A DNA stretch of 64,000 nucleotides. Origin: an uncultured Tateyamaria sp. (GTDB lineage Bacteria > Pseudomonadota > Alphaproteobacteria > Rhodobacterales > Rhodobacteraceae). Location: the NCBI RefSeq assembly GCF_947496075.1, contig NZ_CANMBJ010000006.1, positions 605,001-669,000 of the forward strand, written 5' to 3'. Positions within the stretch are counted from its first letter, which is position 1, and each line of letters begins with the position of its first letter. A model generated the notes under the pieces. That model was not told where the DNA came from, ran no database searches, and was given only the letters and a program-made list of their open reading frames with translations. Below, in pieces: positions 51,899 to 59,725 of this stretch. The position numbers and the translations under genes are program-made.

Positions 51899-54292
51899 AT
51901 GGCTGATCAAACATTGACCTTTCAGTTGCAGGGACTGCGCTGCGCATCTTGCGTGGGACGGGCCGAAACGGCCTTGGCGGCATTGCCGGGTGCGCATGAC
52001 GTAAGGGTGAACCTTGCAGATCACAGCGCACGTGTCGCGGGGGTCGATATGGCCAACGCGGTGCAGGCATTGGATGACGCCGGTTATCCGCCTGCCGTCC
52101 GGCAGATCGTCTTGAACATCCCGTCCATGTCCTGCGCATCCTGCGTTGGGCGGATCGAGGCGGCGGCGCGCGCCACGCCGGGTGTCATCAAGGCCGAGGC
52201 ACGTTTGCCAACCCGTACCCTTGTTGTTGACATGCTCGGGTCTGACACAGATCTGCGAACCGCTTTGAAGGATGCAGGCTATCCAGCGGAGGCATCCAAC
52301 GCCAGTGCGCAAGAGGCAGACGAAACCCAGCGCATTTTCCGCCGCTTCCTGCTTGCCGCCGCGCTGACATTGCCCGTGTTTGTTATCGAGATGGGCGGTC
52401 ACATGTATCCGCCTTTGCATCACTGGGTGGCCCGCACGATCGGCACCGCCAACAGTCATCTGTTTCAACTTGTCCTGACTGCCGTCGTATTGGCAGGGCC
52501 CGGGGCGGGGTTCTTCCGTCGCGGTATTCCAAACCTTTTCAAGGCACGCCCGGACATGGATGCCTTGGTGGCACTCGGGGCAGGGGCGGCGTTCGCATTT
52601 TCAGCTTTTTCCGTCCTTGCCCCCGGCATCTTGCCACCTGCAGGCGTCTATTTCGAAGCTGCCGCAGTGATTGTCACATTGATCCTCATGGGGCGCTGGC
52701 TTGAGGCGCGCGCGAAGGGGCGCACCGGTGACGCCGTCCGGCGTTTGCTGGGGTTGCGCCCGGACACAGCCGAGCGGCTGACAGATGACGGTGAGACAGA
52801 GACTGTGCCGCTGACAGCTGTACATACCGGCGATGTGCTGCGTGTGCGTTCCGGTGGGCGGATCCCGGTGGATGGCATCGTGGTCGATGGGTACAGCCAC
52901 GTTGATGAAAGCATGTTGACGGGTGAACCTGTGCCGGTCCTCAGGCAAGAGGGCGACGTGGTCACCGGCGGGACGCTGACAACCACAGGCACCATCGCGC
53001 TGCGCGCCACACATGTGGGCGAGGATACAGTGCTGGCTCGCATTACGGCCCTGACGCAGGAAGCACAGGCCGCGCGTTTGCCGGTTGAGGCACTGGTCAA
53101 TCGGATCACGGCGCGGTTCGTGCCCGCGGTCCTTGCAGTGGCATTTGGGACATTTGTGATCTGGTGGGCTCTTGCCGGATTGGCCCCTGCCGTGGTTTCG
53201 GCCGTTTCGGTGCTGATCATTGCGTGTCCCTGCGCAATGGGCTTGGCAACGCCCATGTCCGTGATGGTGGGCACGGGGCGGGCGGCAGAGTTGGGCGTCC
53301 TGTTCCACAAGGGCGATGCGTTGCAGCGGGTGCAGGATGCGCAGGTCGTAGCCTTTGACAAGACAGGGACTTTGACCATGGGGACGCCGCGACTCCATGA
53401 AATCGCCTTGGCTAGTGCTGTGGATGAGGCGTTTGTTATGCGGATGGCTGCGGGTGTCGAAAGTCTGTCCGAACATCCAATCGCCCGCGCGATAGTTGAT
53501 CATGTTGCGAAAGTTCCGACGCGTATCACCGACTTCCAGGCGACTCTGGGGGCAGGAGCATCCGCATCTGTCGAAGGGCACAACGTGGTTGTTGGCAATC
53601 TGGATATGCTGTTGCAGGCCAACGTAACGACGGATGCACCGTTGAGCGAGACCGCTGCAGGCTGGGCTGCGACGGGTGCAACCGTTGTGCATGTGTCCAT
53701 TGATGAGCGGCACATGGCGTCATTGGCCATCCGCGATACGATACGAAGCGGTGCGGCAGACGCCATTGCCGCTTTGAAAGCGCAGGGCAGGTCGGTGGCC
53801 ATGATATCTGGTGACGCGGTTGCCGCAGCAAAATACACTGCCGCAGCATTGCAGATCGATACTGTCATCGCCGGTGTGAAACCGGATCAAAAGGTTGATG
53901 CGATCCGCCAACTGCGCGCCGACAAAGGCGCCGTTGCCTTTGTCGGAGACGGCATCAACGATGCCCCGGCTCTAGCCGCTGCCGACGTTGGGCTGGCCGT
54001 AAATGGGGCCACTGACGCAGCCATCGAAGCGGCGGATGTTGTGCTCATGTCGCCGCAACCAGCGGCCGTCCTGCGCGCCATGCGCATCAGCCGTGCCACG
54101 CTACGCAACATCTGGCAGAATCTGGGTTGGGCTTTCGTCTACAACACAGCCCTGATCCCGGTGGCCGCAGGCATTCTTGTGCCCTTTGGTGGCCCGCAAC
54201 TTTCGCCTGCTTTGGCAGCCCTGGCCATGGCGCTGTCGTCCGTTTTTGTCGTTACGAATGCATTGCGCTTGCGCACGGAGGGAGCCGAATGA
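51899..54292 (+). CDS. copA: Copper-translocating P1B-type ATPase
   Basis: A 797-residue copper exporter. Two N-terminal metal-binding domains have the CxxC sites GLRCASCVG (cysteines 15 and 18) and SMSCASCVG (about residue 79). The membrane copper site is CPC (residues 443-445) in IIACPCAMGLATP, the phosphorylation site is DKTGT (Asp487), and the hinge is GDGINDAPALAAADVG. It pumps Cu(I) out of the cytoplasm. The ATG at 51899 is used (MADQTLTF); a GTG at 51890 lies inside the -10 region and is unlikely. cueR overlaps its end (ATGA), and no typical ribosome site is seen. Confidence 0.96.
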   Translation: MADQTLTFQLQGLRCASCVGRAETALAALPGAHDVRVNLADHSARVAGVDMANAVQALDDAGYPPAVRQIVLNIPSMSCASCVGRIEAAARATPGVIKAEARLPTRTLVVDMLGSDTDLRTALKDAGYPAEASNASAQEADETQRIFRRFLLAAALTLPVFVIEMGGHMYPPLHHWVARTIGTANSHLFQLVLTAVVLAGPGAGFFRRGIPNLFKARPDMDALVALGAGAAFAFSAFSVLAPGILPPAGVYFEAAAVIVTLILMGRWLEARAKGRTGDAVRRLLGLRPDTAERLTDDGETETVPLTAVHTGDVLRVRSGGRIPVDGIVVDGYSHVDESMLTGEPVPVLRQEGDVVTGGTLTTTGTIALRATHVGEDTVLARITALTQEAQAARLPVEALVNRITARFVPAVLAVAFGTFVIWWALAGLAPAVVSAVSVLIIACPCAMGLATPMSVMVGTGRAAELGVLFHKGDALQRVQDAQVVAFDKTGTLTMGTPRLHEIALASAVDEAFVMRMAAGVESLSEHPIARAIVDHVAKVPTRITDFQATLGAGASASVEGHNVVVGNLDMLLQANVTTDAPLSETAAGWAATGATVVHVSIDERHMASLAIRDTIRSGAADAIAALKAQGRSVAMISGDAVAAAKYTAAALQIDTVIAGVKPDQKVDAIRQLRADKGAVAFVGDGINDAPALAAADVGLAVNGATDAAIEAADVVLMSPQPAAVLRAMRISRATLRNIWQNLGWAFVYNTALIPVAAGILVPFGGPQLSPALAALAMALSSVFVVTNALRLRTEGAE

Positions 54293-54678
54293 ATATCTCG
54301 GACGCTGCAGAGATCACGTCACTGCCACCCAAAACAATTCGCTACTACGAAGAGATAGGGTTGATCACGCCGGGGCGCAGCGCGAACGGCTACCGAAGCT
54401 TTACAGACATGCACATCCATCAACTGACGTTTTTGGCACATGCTCGCGCACTTGGTTTTTCGGTTGAGGATTGCCGCTCTCTTCTTGCGTTGTGGGAAGA
54501 TCGTGATCGGGCCAGCGCCGATGTGCGCAAGATTGCTGAGACACACCTCGGTGCCATTGAAGCCAAAATCGCTGACCTGTCAGCCATGCGCGATACGCTG
54601 CGTCACCTCGTCAACACCTGTGCAGGTGACAATCGACCCGATTGCCCGATTTTGAACAGCCTGTCTTCTTCTGACTGA
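54289..54678 (+). CDS. cueR: Cu(I)-responsive MerR-family activator CueR
   Basis: A 129-residue MerR protein. The N-terminal helix-turn-helix is MNISDAAEITSLPPKTIRYYEEIGLITPGRSANGYRSF. The Cu(I) site is C111-AGDNRPD-C119, the same C-x7-C spacing as E. coli CueR (112/120), which supports copper over other MerR metals. It overlaps the copA stop by ATGA, so activator and pump are co-expressed, forming a positive feedback loop from the promoter at 51862. Confidence 0.94.
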   Translation: MNISDAAEITSLPPKTIRYYEEIGLITPGRSANGYRSFTDMHIHQLTFLAHARALGFSVEDCRSLLALWEDRDRASADVRKIAETHLGAIEAKIADLSAMRDTLRHLVNTCAGDNRPDCPILNSLSSSD

Positions 54679-54753
54679 AAATACGATGTGGGAGGCCGCG
54701 GGCCGAGGGCAAAGCTCCCTTGAACATGGCGCCGCCGTTAGGCGACCGCAGGA

Positions 54754-55323
54754 TCAGCGGCGGCGATCCCGGCGCGACGACATCGGTTGGAAGGCCACGC
54801 CCACATGTGCTTCGCAGTAGGGTTTGCCTTGTTGCACCGGTAGGCCACAAAACCAGAAGTTATCCGTCGCTGGATCGCCCACGGGCCACTTGCAGGTCCG
54901 TTCGGTCAGTTCCATCAGGCTGATCTTCTTGGCTTTCTTTTCGACCTCGTTGACCTTTGCCAGAGCTTCCGGGCTGATCTCGTTGGCCGAGGGCTGCGGT
55001 GGCAAGGGCTGGCCTGCCGGAATGATCTGCTTGCGAGCGGGCAGGGTTGTCTTGGTCTCGGACACCGGCTTTACGGCCGGTTCCGTCTTGGGTTGCACCT
55101 TAGGCTCGGCCTTGGCCTTGGGGGCCGGTTTCGGTTTGGCTTCAGCCTTTGCCGTGCTGGCACTACCACCGCCACCAGCGCGGTTCGACAGGCCGAGGCG
55201 ATGCACCTTGCCGATCACCGCATTGCGGGTGACGCCACCAAGCTCCTTGGCAATCTGGCTGGCCGATTGGCCCTCGCCCCACATTTTTTTCAGCAGTTCA
55301 ACGCGTTCGTCGGTCCAGGACAT
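54754..55323 (-). CDS. gcrA: GcrA-family cell-cycle regulator
   Basis: A 189-residue GcrA protein. The N-terminal HTH-like domain is MSWTDERVELLKKMWGEGQSASQIAKELGGVTRNAVIGKVHRLGLSNRAG. A Lys/Pro/Ala-rich linker (about residues 60-125) follows, then the C-terminal region MELTERTCKWPVGDPATDNFWFCGLPVQQGKPYCEAHVGVAFQP with three conserved cysteines. GcrA binds sigma-70 RNA polymerase and activates promoters with methylated GANTC sites. The start at 55323 matches the family; a frame extension to 55356 would run through a terminator-like hairpin and is not favoured. The leader carries that hairpin. Confidence 0.94.
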   Translation of the reverse strand: MSWTDERVELLKKMWGEGQSASQIAKELGGVTRNAVIGKVHRLGLSNRAGGGGSASTAKAEAKPKPAPKAKAEPKVQPKTEPAVKPVSETKTTLPARKQIIPAGQPLPPQPSANEISPEALAKVNEVEKKAKKISLMELTERTCKWPVGDPATDNFWFCGLPVQQGKPYCEAHVGVAFQPMSSRRDRRR

Positions 55324-55341
55324 CAGCAGGCTTTCCGATTT

Positions 55342-55366
55342 AAAAAGCGGCCTCACGTGGGGCCGC
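55342..55366 (-). terminator. Terminator-like hairpin in the gcrA leader
   Basis: On the minus strand GCGGCC-CCACGTGA-GGCCGC (55366 to 55347) is a 6-bp GC stem followed directly by TTTTT (55346-55342). It lies 18 bases before the gcrA ATG, and between a promoter candidate (55396-55423) and the gene. It could end the DMT-exporter transcript or act as an attenuator or start-site structure for gcrA. Confidence 0.6.
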
Positions 55367-55395
55367 CTTGTGTCTCATTTCAGTGTCAGCGCCCT

Positions 55396-55423
55396 ATAGT
55401 AGTCACACAGCCCAAAGTTACAA
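55396..55423 (-). promoter_or_regulatory. Sigma-70-like promoter candidate for gcrA
   Basis: On the minus strand TTGTAA (55423-55418) and TACTAT (55401-55396) are spaced by 16 bases, a moderate match to -35/-10 elements. It begins just past the DMT-exporter stop (55433). Start of transcription would be about 65-70 bases before the gcrA ATG, so the terminator-like hairpin would be in the leader RNA. The match is by eye only. Confidence 0.4.
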
Positions 55424-55432
55424 GACGTGACC

Positions 55433-56323
55433 TTAGGCTTTGGGTGGGGCACGCAACCCTTCCCGCCAGGCCAGAAGCAGTGCGCCCGCGATGATAACAC
55501 CAGCGCCGAGGATCGTGATTGCATCGGGGATCACGCGATAGAAGATGATGTCGTATCCCGCGGCAAAGATCAGGGTGGCATAGCTGAACGGCGCGACAAA
55601 GCTGGCATCGGCCCTTGCCATGGCGTTTACAAAGCATGCTTGTGCTGCAGCCATGGCACATCCGACCCCAGCCATGAGTATCCACTGGCTCAGGGAGAGG
55701 GATTGCCAAACAAAAGATACGGCCACCCCGGCAATGCAAAGTCCAAGCGCGTTGTTGACCAGTAGAATCGAAAACGGCCCCTCGCGAGCGGTCAGTTTCT
55801 TGATAAAGCTCAGCTCAAGTCCCAGCGCCATGGCAGCCCCGAGGGCCAGGAGTGCGGCGGGCTGAAAGCTCTCCGGCGTCGGACGCAACAGGATCATTGC
55901 CCCGACAAAGGCAATCAGGGCGGCCAGCCAACGCCACTTACCCACCCGCTCGCCCAGCAATGGGATGGCCAAAATCATACCGAAGACCGGGTTTAGAAAC
56001 GAAATTGCGGTGGCATCTGCCAAGGGAATGTACGCAACGGACGCGAACATCAGGGTAACACCTGCCCAACCACTTGCTGTGCGGGCCAAATGGAAGCCGA
56101 GATGGGGGCGCTGCAATTCTGGCCGTAGGATCATCGCGGCCGTGCCGAGGACCAAAAAAGCAAAAAGAAACCTGCCAAAGCTGATCTGGAACGGATGCAA
56201 CGGCGCGCCAAACTGACCTGTACCCAGTGCTTTTGCGAACAAGGTCGAGGCTGCGATGAAGGCGCAAGCCACGATTATCAGCAGCGCGGCAAAAACGGGG
56301 TTCTCGGCCTTCGGCTTGTACAT
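55433..56323 (-). CDS. DMT-superfamily exporter (two EamA domains)
   Basis: A 296-residue protein with about ten membrane segments in two EamA halves. Recognisable spots are FQISFGRFLFAFLVLG, LADATAISFLNPVFGMILAIPLLGERVGKWRWLAALIAFVGAMILLRP in half one, and a corresponding FVAPFSYATLIFAAGYDIIFYRVIPDAITILGAGVIIAGALLLAWRE in half two. Family members export or import small metabolites; the substrate is unknown. It is upstream of gcrA on the same strand (gap 109 bases, with a terminator-like hairpin) and divergent from argD. Confidence 0.88.
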   Translation of the reverse strand: MYKPKAENPVFAALLIIVACAFIAASTLFAKALGTGQFGAPLHPFQISFGRFLFAFLVLGTAAMILRPELQRPHLGFHLARTASGWAGVTLMFASVAYIPLADATAISFLNPVFGMILAIPLLGERVGKWRWLAALIAFVGAMILLRPTPESFQPAALLALGAAMALGLELSFIKKLTAREGPFSILLVNNALGLCIAGVAVSFVWQSLSLSQWILMAGVGCAMAAAQACFVNAMARADASFVAPFSYATLIFAAGYDIIFYRVIPDAITILGAGVIIAGALLLAWREGLRAPPKA

Positions 56324-56570
56324 ATCGCGTCCCTGCGCCCACGCCGCCCCAAGTGCAAGCGCATTTTTGCTGGCAAATACGCTGCGACTGGCCTAGACGG
56401 ACTCCATGATCAATTTCGCACACCTCCGACGAGCCTTGCGACGCAGCTGACCCCTGCGCCCGATCTTGATGTGCCGTGATGGCACGCTTTCCTCAAATCT
56501 GTTGACCCTGCCTCATGCCTCATGCACCAACGTGCTTTGATGTATTGGCCTTCCAAAAAGGATGATCCGC

Positions 56571-57743
56571 ATGATCACGTCCGTTCTGCCGACCTACAAC
56601 CGTGCTCCTTTGACGTTCGTCAAAGGCGAAGGCACTTGGCTGATTGAGGCAGATGGCCGACGTTTTCTTGATCTTGGGGCTGGCATCGCCGTGAACGCAT
56701 TGGGTCACGCTCATCCCGCTCTGACGCAGGCCTTGACCGAGCAGGCTGGCACGCTGTGGCACACGTCCAACCTGTATCACATCCCACAACAGCAGGCGCT
56801 GGCAGACAAGTTGGTGGACGCAACCTTTGCCGACACCGTTTTCTTCACCAATTCGGGAACCGAGGCGTGCGAACTGGCCGTCAAGATGGCGCGCAAATAC
56901 TGGTATGACAAAGGGCATCCCGAAAAGGTGGACATCATCACATTCTCGGGCAGCTTTCATGGCCGGTCCTCTGCAGGCATCGCGGCTGCCGGGTCTGAGA
57001 AGATGACAAAGGGTTTTGGTCCCCTGTTGCCTGGTTTCACGCATCTGGCCTTTGGTGATCACGATGCCATTGCGCCAGCCATCACCGAAGCGACCGCCGC
57101 CATCATGGTCGAACCCGTGCAGGGCGAGGGCGGCATCATCCCCATACCGGATCAATGTCTTAAAGGGCTGCGCGACCTGTGTGACGAAAAGGATATCCTT
57201 TTGATCCTCGACGAGGTGCAGTGCGGTGTTGGGCGTACCGGTAAACTCTTTGCCCATGAATGGGCCGGGATTGAGCCTGACATCATGATGGTGGCCAAGG
57301 GCATCGGTGGTGGTTTCCCGCTTGGGGCGGTACTTGCCACCGAAGATGCAGCCAGCGGAATGACAGCTGGCACACATGGATCGACCTACGGTGGAAACCC
57401 ACTGGGTTGCGCCGTGGGGTGCGCGGTTTTGGATATCGTCGCGGATCCGAAGTTTTTGGACGATGTGAATCGCAAGGCGGGTCTTCTGCGCCAAAAGCTC
57501 GAAGGCTTGATCGCGGCGCATCCGGACGTGTTCGAACTGGTTCGCGGATCGGGGCTTATGCTTGGTATCAAGTGCAAGGTTCCATGCGGGGATGTCGTTG
57601 CTGCCGGTTATGACAAAGAGATCATTACAGTGCCTGCAGCGGACAACACCGTCCGTCTTTTGCCGCCTTTGACCATAACGGATGACGAAATCGCCGCTGC
57701 TGTTGAACGCCTTGATGCAGCCGCACAGACGGTGGCGGCCTGA
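56571..57743 (+). CDS. argD: Acetylornithine aminotransferase
   Basis: A 390-residue class III PLP aminotransferase, with the cofactor lysine in [18 protein letters not shown] (Lys243). [21 protein letters not shown] and [17 protein letters not shown] mark the PLP phosphate and substrate regions. It converts N-acetylglutamate semialdehyde to N-acetylornithine (and often the succinyl-diaminopimelate analogue). The ATG at 56571 follows AAGGATG. argF follows 76 bases later, and in this gap a small stem (TCGAGGG/CCCTCGA, 57766-57794) precedes argF. Confidence 0.93.
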   Translation: MITSVLPTYNRAPLTFVKGEGTWLIEADGRRFLDLGAGIAVNALGHAHPALTQALTEQAGTLWHTSNLYHIPQQQALADKLVDATFADTVFFTNSGTEACELAVKMARKYWYDKGHPEKVDIITFSGSFHGRSSAGIAAAGSEKMTKGFGPLLPGFTHLAFGDHDAIAPAITEATAAIMVEPVQGEGGIIPIPDQCLKGLRDLCDEKDILLILDEVQCGVGRTGKLFAHEWAGIEPDIMMVAKGIGGGFPLGAVLATEDAASGMTAGTHGSTYGGNPLGCAVGCAVLDIVADPKFLDDVNRKAGLLRQKLEGLIAAHPDVFELVRGSGLMLGIKCKVPCGDVVAAGYDKEIITVPAADNTVRLLPPLTITDDEIAAAVERLDAAAQTVAA

Positions 57744-57819
57744 TCCTTCCTTATTTGAATAAACCTCGAGGGTTGGGGGGCTGTTGGCCCTCGAACCTTT
57801 CGATCCAAGAGACATCGAC

Positions 57820-58725
57820 ATGACCCATTTCCTGGACATCCACACCACCAGCCAAACAGATCTGCGGCACATCATCGACAACGCGCAAGCAATGAAAGCA
57901 GCGCGTGCCGGGCGCCCCAAAGGCACCCATGACGACGATCAGCCATTGGCTGGCCATATGGTCGCCCTGATCTTTGAAAAGCCCTCGACCCGGACGCGTG
58001 TGTCGTTTGACGTCGGCGTGCGCCAGATGGGTGGGCAGACCATGGTGCTTTCAGGCAGCGACATGCAGCTTGGCCACGGAGAGACCATTGCCGACACTGC
58101 GCGCGTGCTGAGCCGCTATGTGGACCTGATCATGATCCGTACCTTTGAAGAGGCGACGCTGCTTGAAATGGCGGAGTATGCCAGCGTTCCCGTGATCAAT
58201 GGGCTGACCAATCGCACCCATCCTTGCCAGATCATGGCCGATGTCATGACCTTCGAAGAACATCGTGGTCCAATCAAGGGCAAGAAGGTCGTGTGGTCTG
58301 GCGATGGCAACAACGTCTTTGCCAGCTTTGCCCACGCGGCCAAGCAATTCGAGTTTGATCTGACGTTTACCGGACCAGATCCCTTGGACCCGGAACGCGC
58401 GTTGGATGGTCTTTATACGATCGAGCGCGATCCTCATGCGGCGGTGAAAGATGCCGATCTCGTCGTAACTGATACATGGGTCAGCATGCACGATCCACAA
58501 TCCGCACGCGAGCGGCGTCATAACCAACTGCGTGGCTACCAGGTGAACGCGGACCTTATGGCACAAGCGAAACCGGACAGTCTCTTCATGCACTGCCTGC
58601 CGGCCCACCGTGATGACGAGGCCACGTCCGAAGTGATGGACGGCCCGCATTCGGTCATTTTTGACGAGGCTGAGAACCGTCTGCATGCTCAAAAGGCCAT
58701 CATGCGCTGGTGTCTTGGGGTCTGA
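57820..58725 (+). CDS. argF: Ornithine carbamoyltransferase
   Basis: A 301-residue transcarbamylase. The carbamoyl-phosphate motif is [14 protein letters not shown] (STRTR residues 56-60), a second motif is [14 protein letters not shown], and the ornithine-binding [10 protein letters not shown] is near the end. It makes citrulline for arginine synthesis, one step after argD's product. The start ATG at 57820 (MTHFLDIH) agrees with relatives; the extra upstream codons are not conserved-looking. panE follows 4 bases later. Confidence 0.95.
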   Translation: MTHFLDIHTTSQTDLRHIIDNAQAMKAARAGRPKGTHDDDQPLAGHMVALIFEKPSTRTRVSFDVGVRQMGGQTMVLSGSDMQLGHGETIADTARVLSRYVDLIMIRTFEEATLLEMAEYASVPVINGLTNRTHPCQIMADVMTFEEHRGPIKGKKVVWSGDGNNVFASFAHAAKQFEFDLTFTGPDPLDPERALDGLYTIERDPHAAVKDADLVVTDTWVSMHDPQSARERRHNQLRGYQVNADLMAQAKPDSLFMHCLPAHRDDEATSEVMDGPHSVIFDEAENRLHAQKAIMRWCLGV

Positions 58726-58729
58726 GCTG

Positions 58730-59713
58730 ATGGCGGGCGCACGCATAGCAGTCGCGGGCGCAGGCAGTATTGGCTGCTATGTGGGCGGTTTGCTGGCCGC
58801 AGCAGGGCATGACGTTTGTTTTCTGGCACGGCCACGTATCGCGCAAGCCTGTGCGCAGCGTGGCCTGCGTATGACGGACTATGCTGGGAATGATGTGCAC
58901 CTGCCAAAGCCGCAGATGCTCGAAACGCCCGAAACCGCATTCGAAGGTGCGGATGTGATCCTTGTTTGCACAAAGTCAGGCGATACGGCCGCCATGGCGC
59001 GAGACATCGCAGCACATGCGCCTTCGGCACAGATTGTCAGTTTGCAGAACGGGGTCGACAACGCCTCTACCATACGCGCCGAAGTGCCGGGCGCCGATGT
59101 TCGCGCTGCTATGGTCCCATTCAATGTCGTGCCGGAAGGGGCTGCGCACTACCACCGCGCGACTTCTGGCGACATTCTGATCGAAGCCGGGCCATTGCCC
59201 GATTTTGATACGCCAACCCTTGCGTGGCAGCAGGTCGACAACATCGAAGCGGTGCAATGGGGCAAGTTGTTGATCAATCTGGGCAATGCCGTCAACGCGC
59301 TGTCCGACTTGCCGCTGTTGACACAGCTGCAGGACCGGGCGTGGCGGCGTCTCATGGCGGATCAAATGGCCGAAGCACTGCGCATATTGTCTGCTGCAGG
59401 GATCAAGCCTGCCAAGACAACTGCTGCTCCACCCGGCTTGATCCCGCATATCCTGCGTCTGCCCACACCTCTATTTCGTCGGATCGCAGCCCAGATGCTG
59501 ACCATCGACACACAGGCCCGCTCATCCATGTGGGATGATTTGAAACAGGGGCGTCGCACCGAAATCGATGCTTTGCAAGGTGCCATCATTGCGCTTGCTG
59601 AAAGGTACGGACGGCAAGCGCCGTTGAATGCACGCATGCGCACACTGATCCGTGAGGCGGAAGCTGCTGGAAATGGGCCGCCCGGACTAACCCCCGCTGA
59701 TATTCGATTGTAG
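58730..59713 (+). CDS. panE: 2-dehydropantoate 2-reductase (ApbA/PanE family)
   Basis: A 327-residue NADPH-dependent reductase. The N-terminal Rossmann motif is IAVAGAGSIGCYVGGLLAAAGHDVCFL, followed by TKSGDT and LQNGVDN, and the catalytic lysine is probably in AVQWGKLLINLGNAVNAL. The C-terminal half has MWDDLKQGRRTEIDALQGAII. Family members reduce ketopantoate for coenzyme A synthesis, but the family is broad, so other 2-keto acids are possible. It begins four bases after argF and is likely in the same transcript, though its pathway differs. Confidence 0.85.
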   Translation: MAGARIAVAGAGSIGCYVGGLLAAAGHDVCFLARPRIAQACAQRGLRMTDYAGNDVHLPKPQMLETPETAFEGADVILVCTKSGDTAAMARDIAAHAPSAQIVSLQNGVDNASTIRAEVPGADVRAAMVPFNVVPEGAAHYHRATSGDILIEAGPLPDFDTPTLAWQQVDNIEAVQWGKLLINLGNAVNALSDLPLLTQLQDRAWRRLMADQMAEALRILSAAGIKPAKTTAAPPGLIPHILRLPTPLFRRIAAQMLTIDTQARSSMWDDLKQGRRTEIDALQGAIIALAERYGRQAPLNARMRTLIREAEAAGNGPPGLTPADIRL

Positions 59714-59725
59714 CTGCCGCAGAGT

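Noticed and set aside
52601-53713. A 370-codon open frame on the minus strand inside copA
   Set aside because: It is antisense to a clear copper ATPase and is Cys/His/Arg-rich by codon mirroring.
57766-57794. TCGAGGG/CCCTCGA stem before argF as a terminator or attenuator
   Set aside because: The loop is 15 bases and there is no T tract or leader peptide with arginine codons; it is too weak to claim.
56520-57926. A 468-codon open frame on the minus strand spanning argD and the argF start
   Set aside because: It is antisense to argD, which has an intact PLP site, and crosses an intergenic region without any conserved motif.
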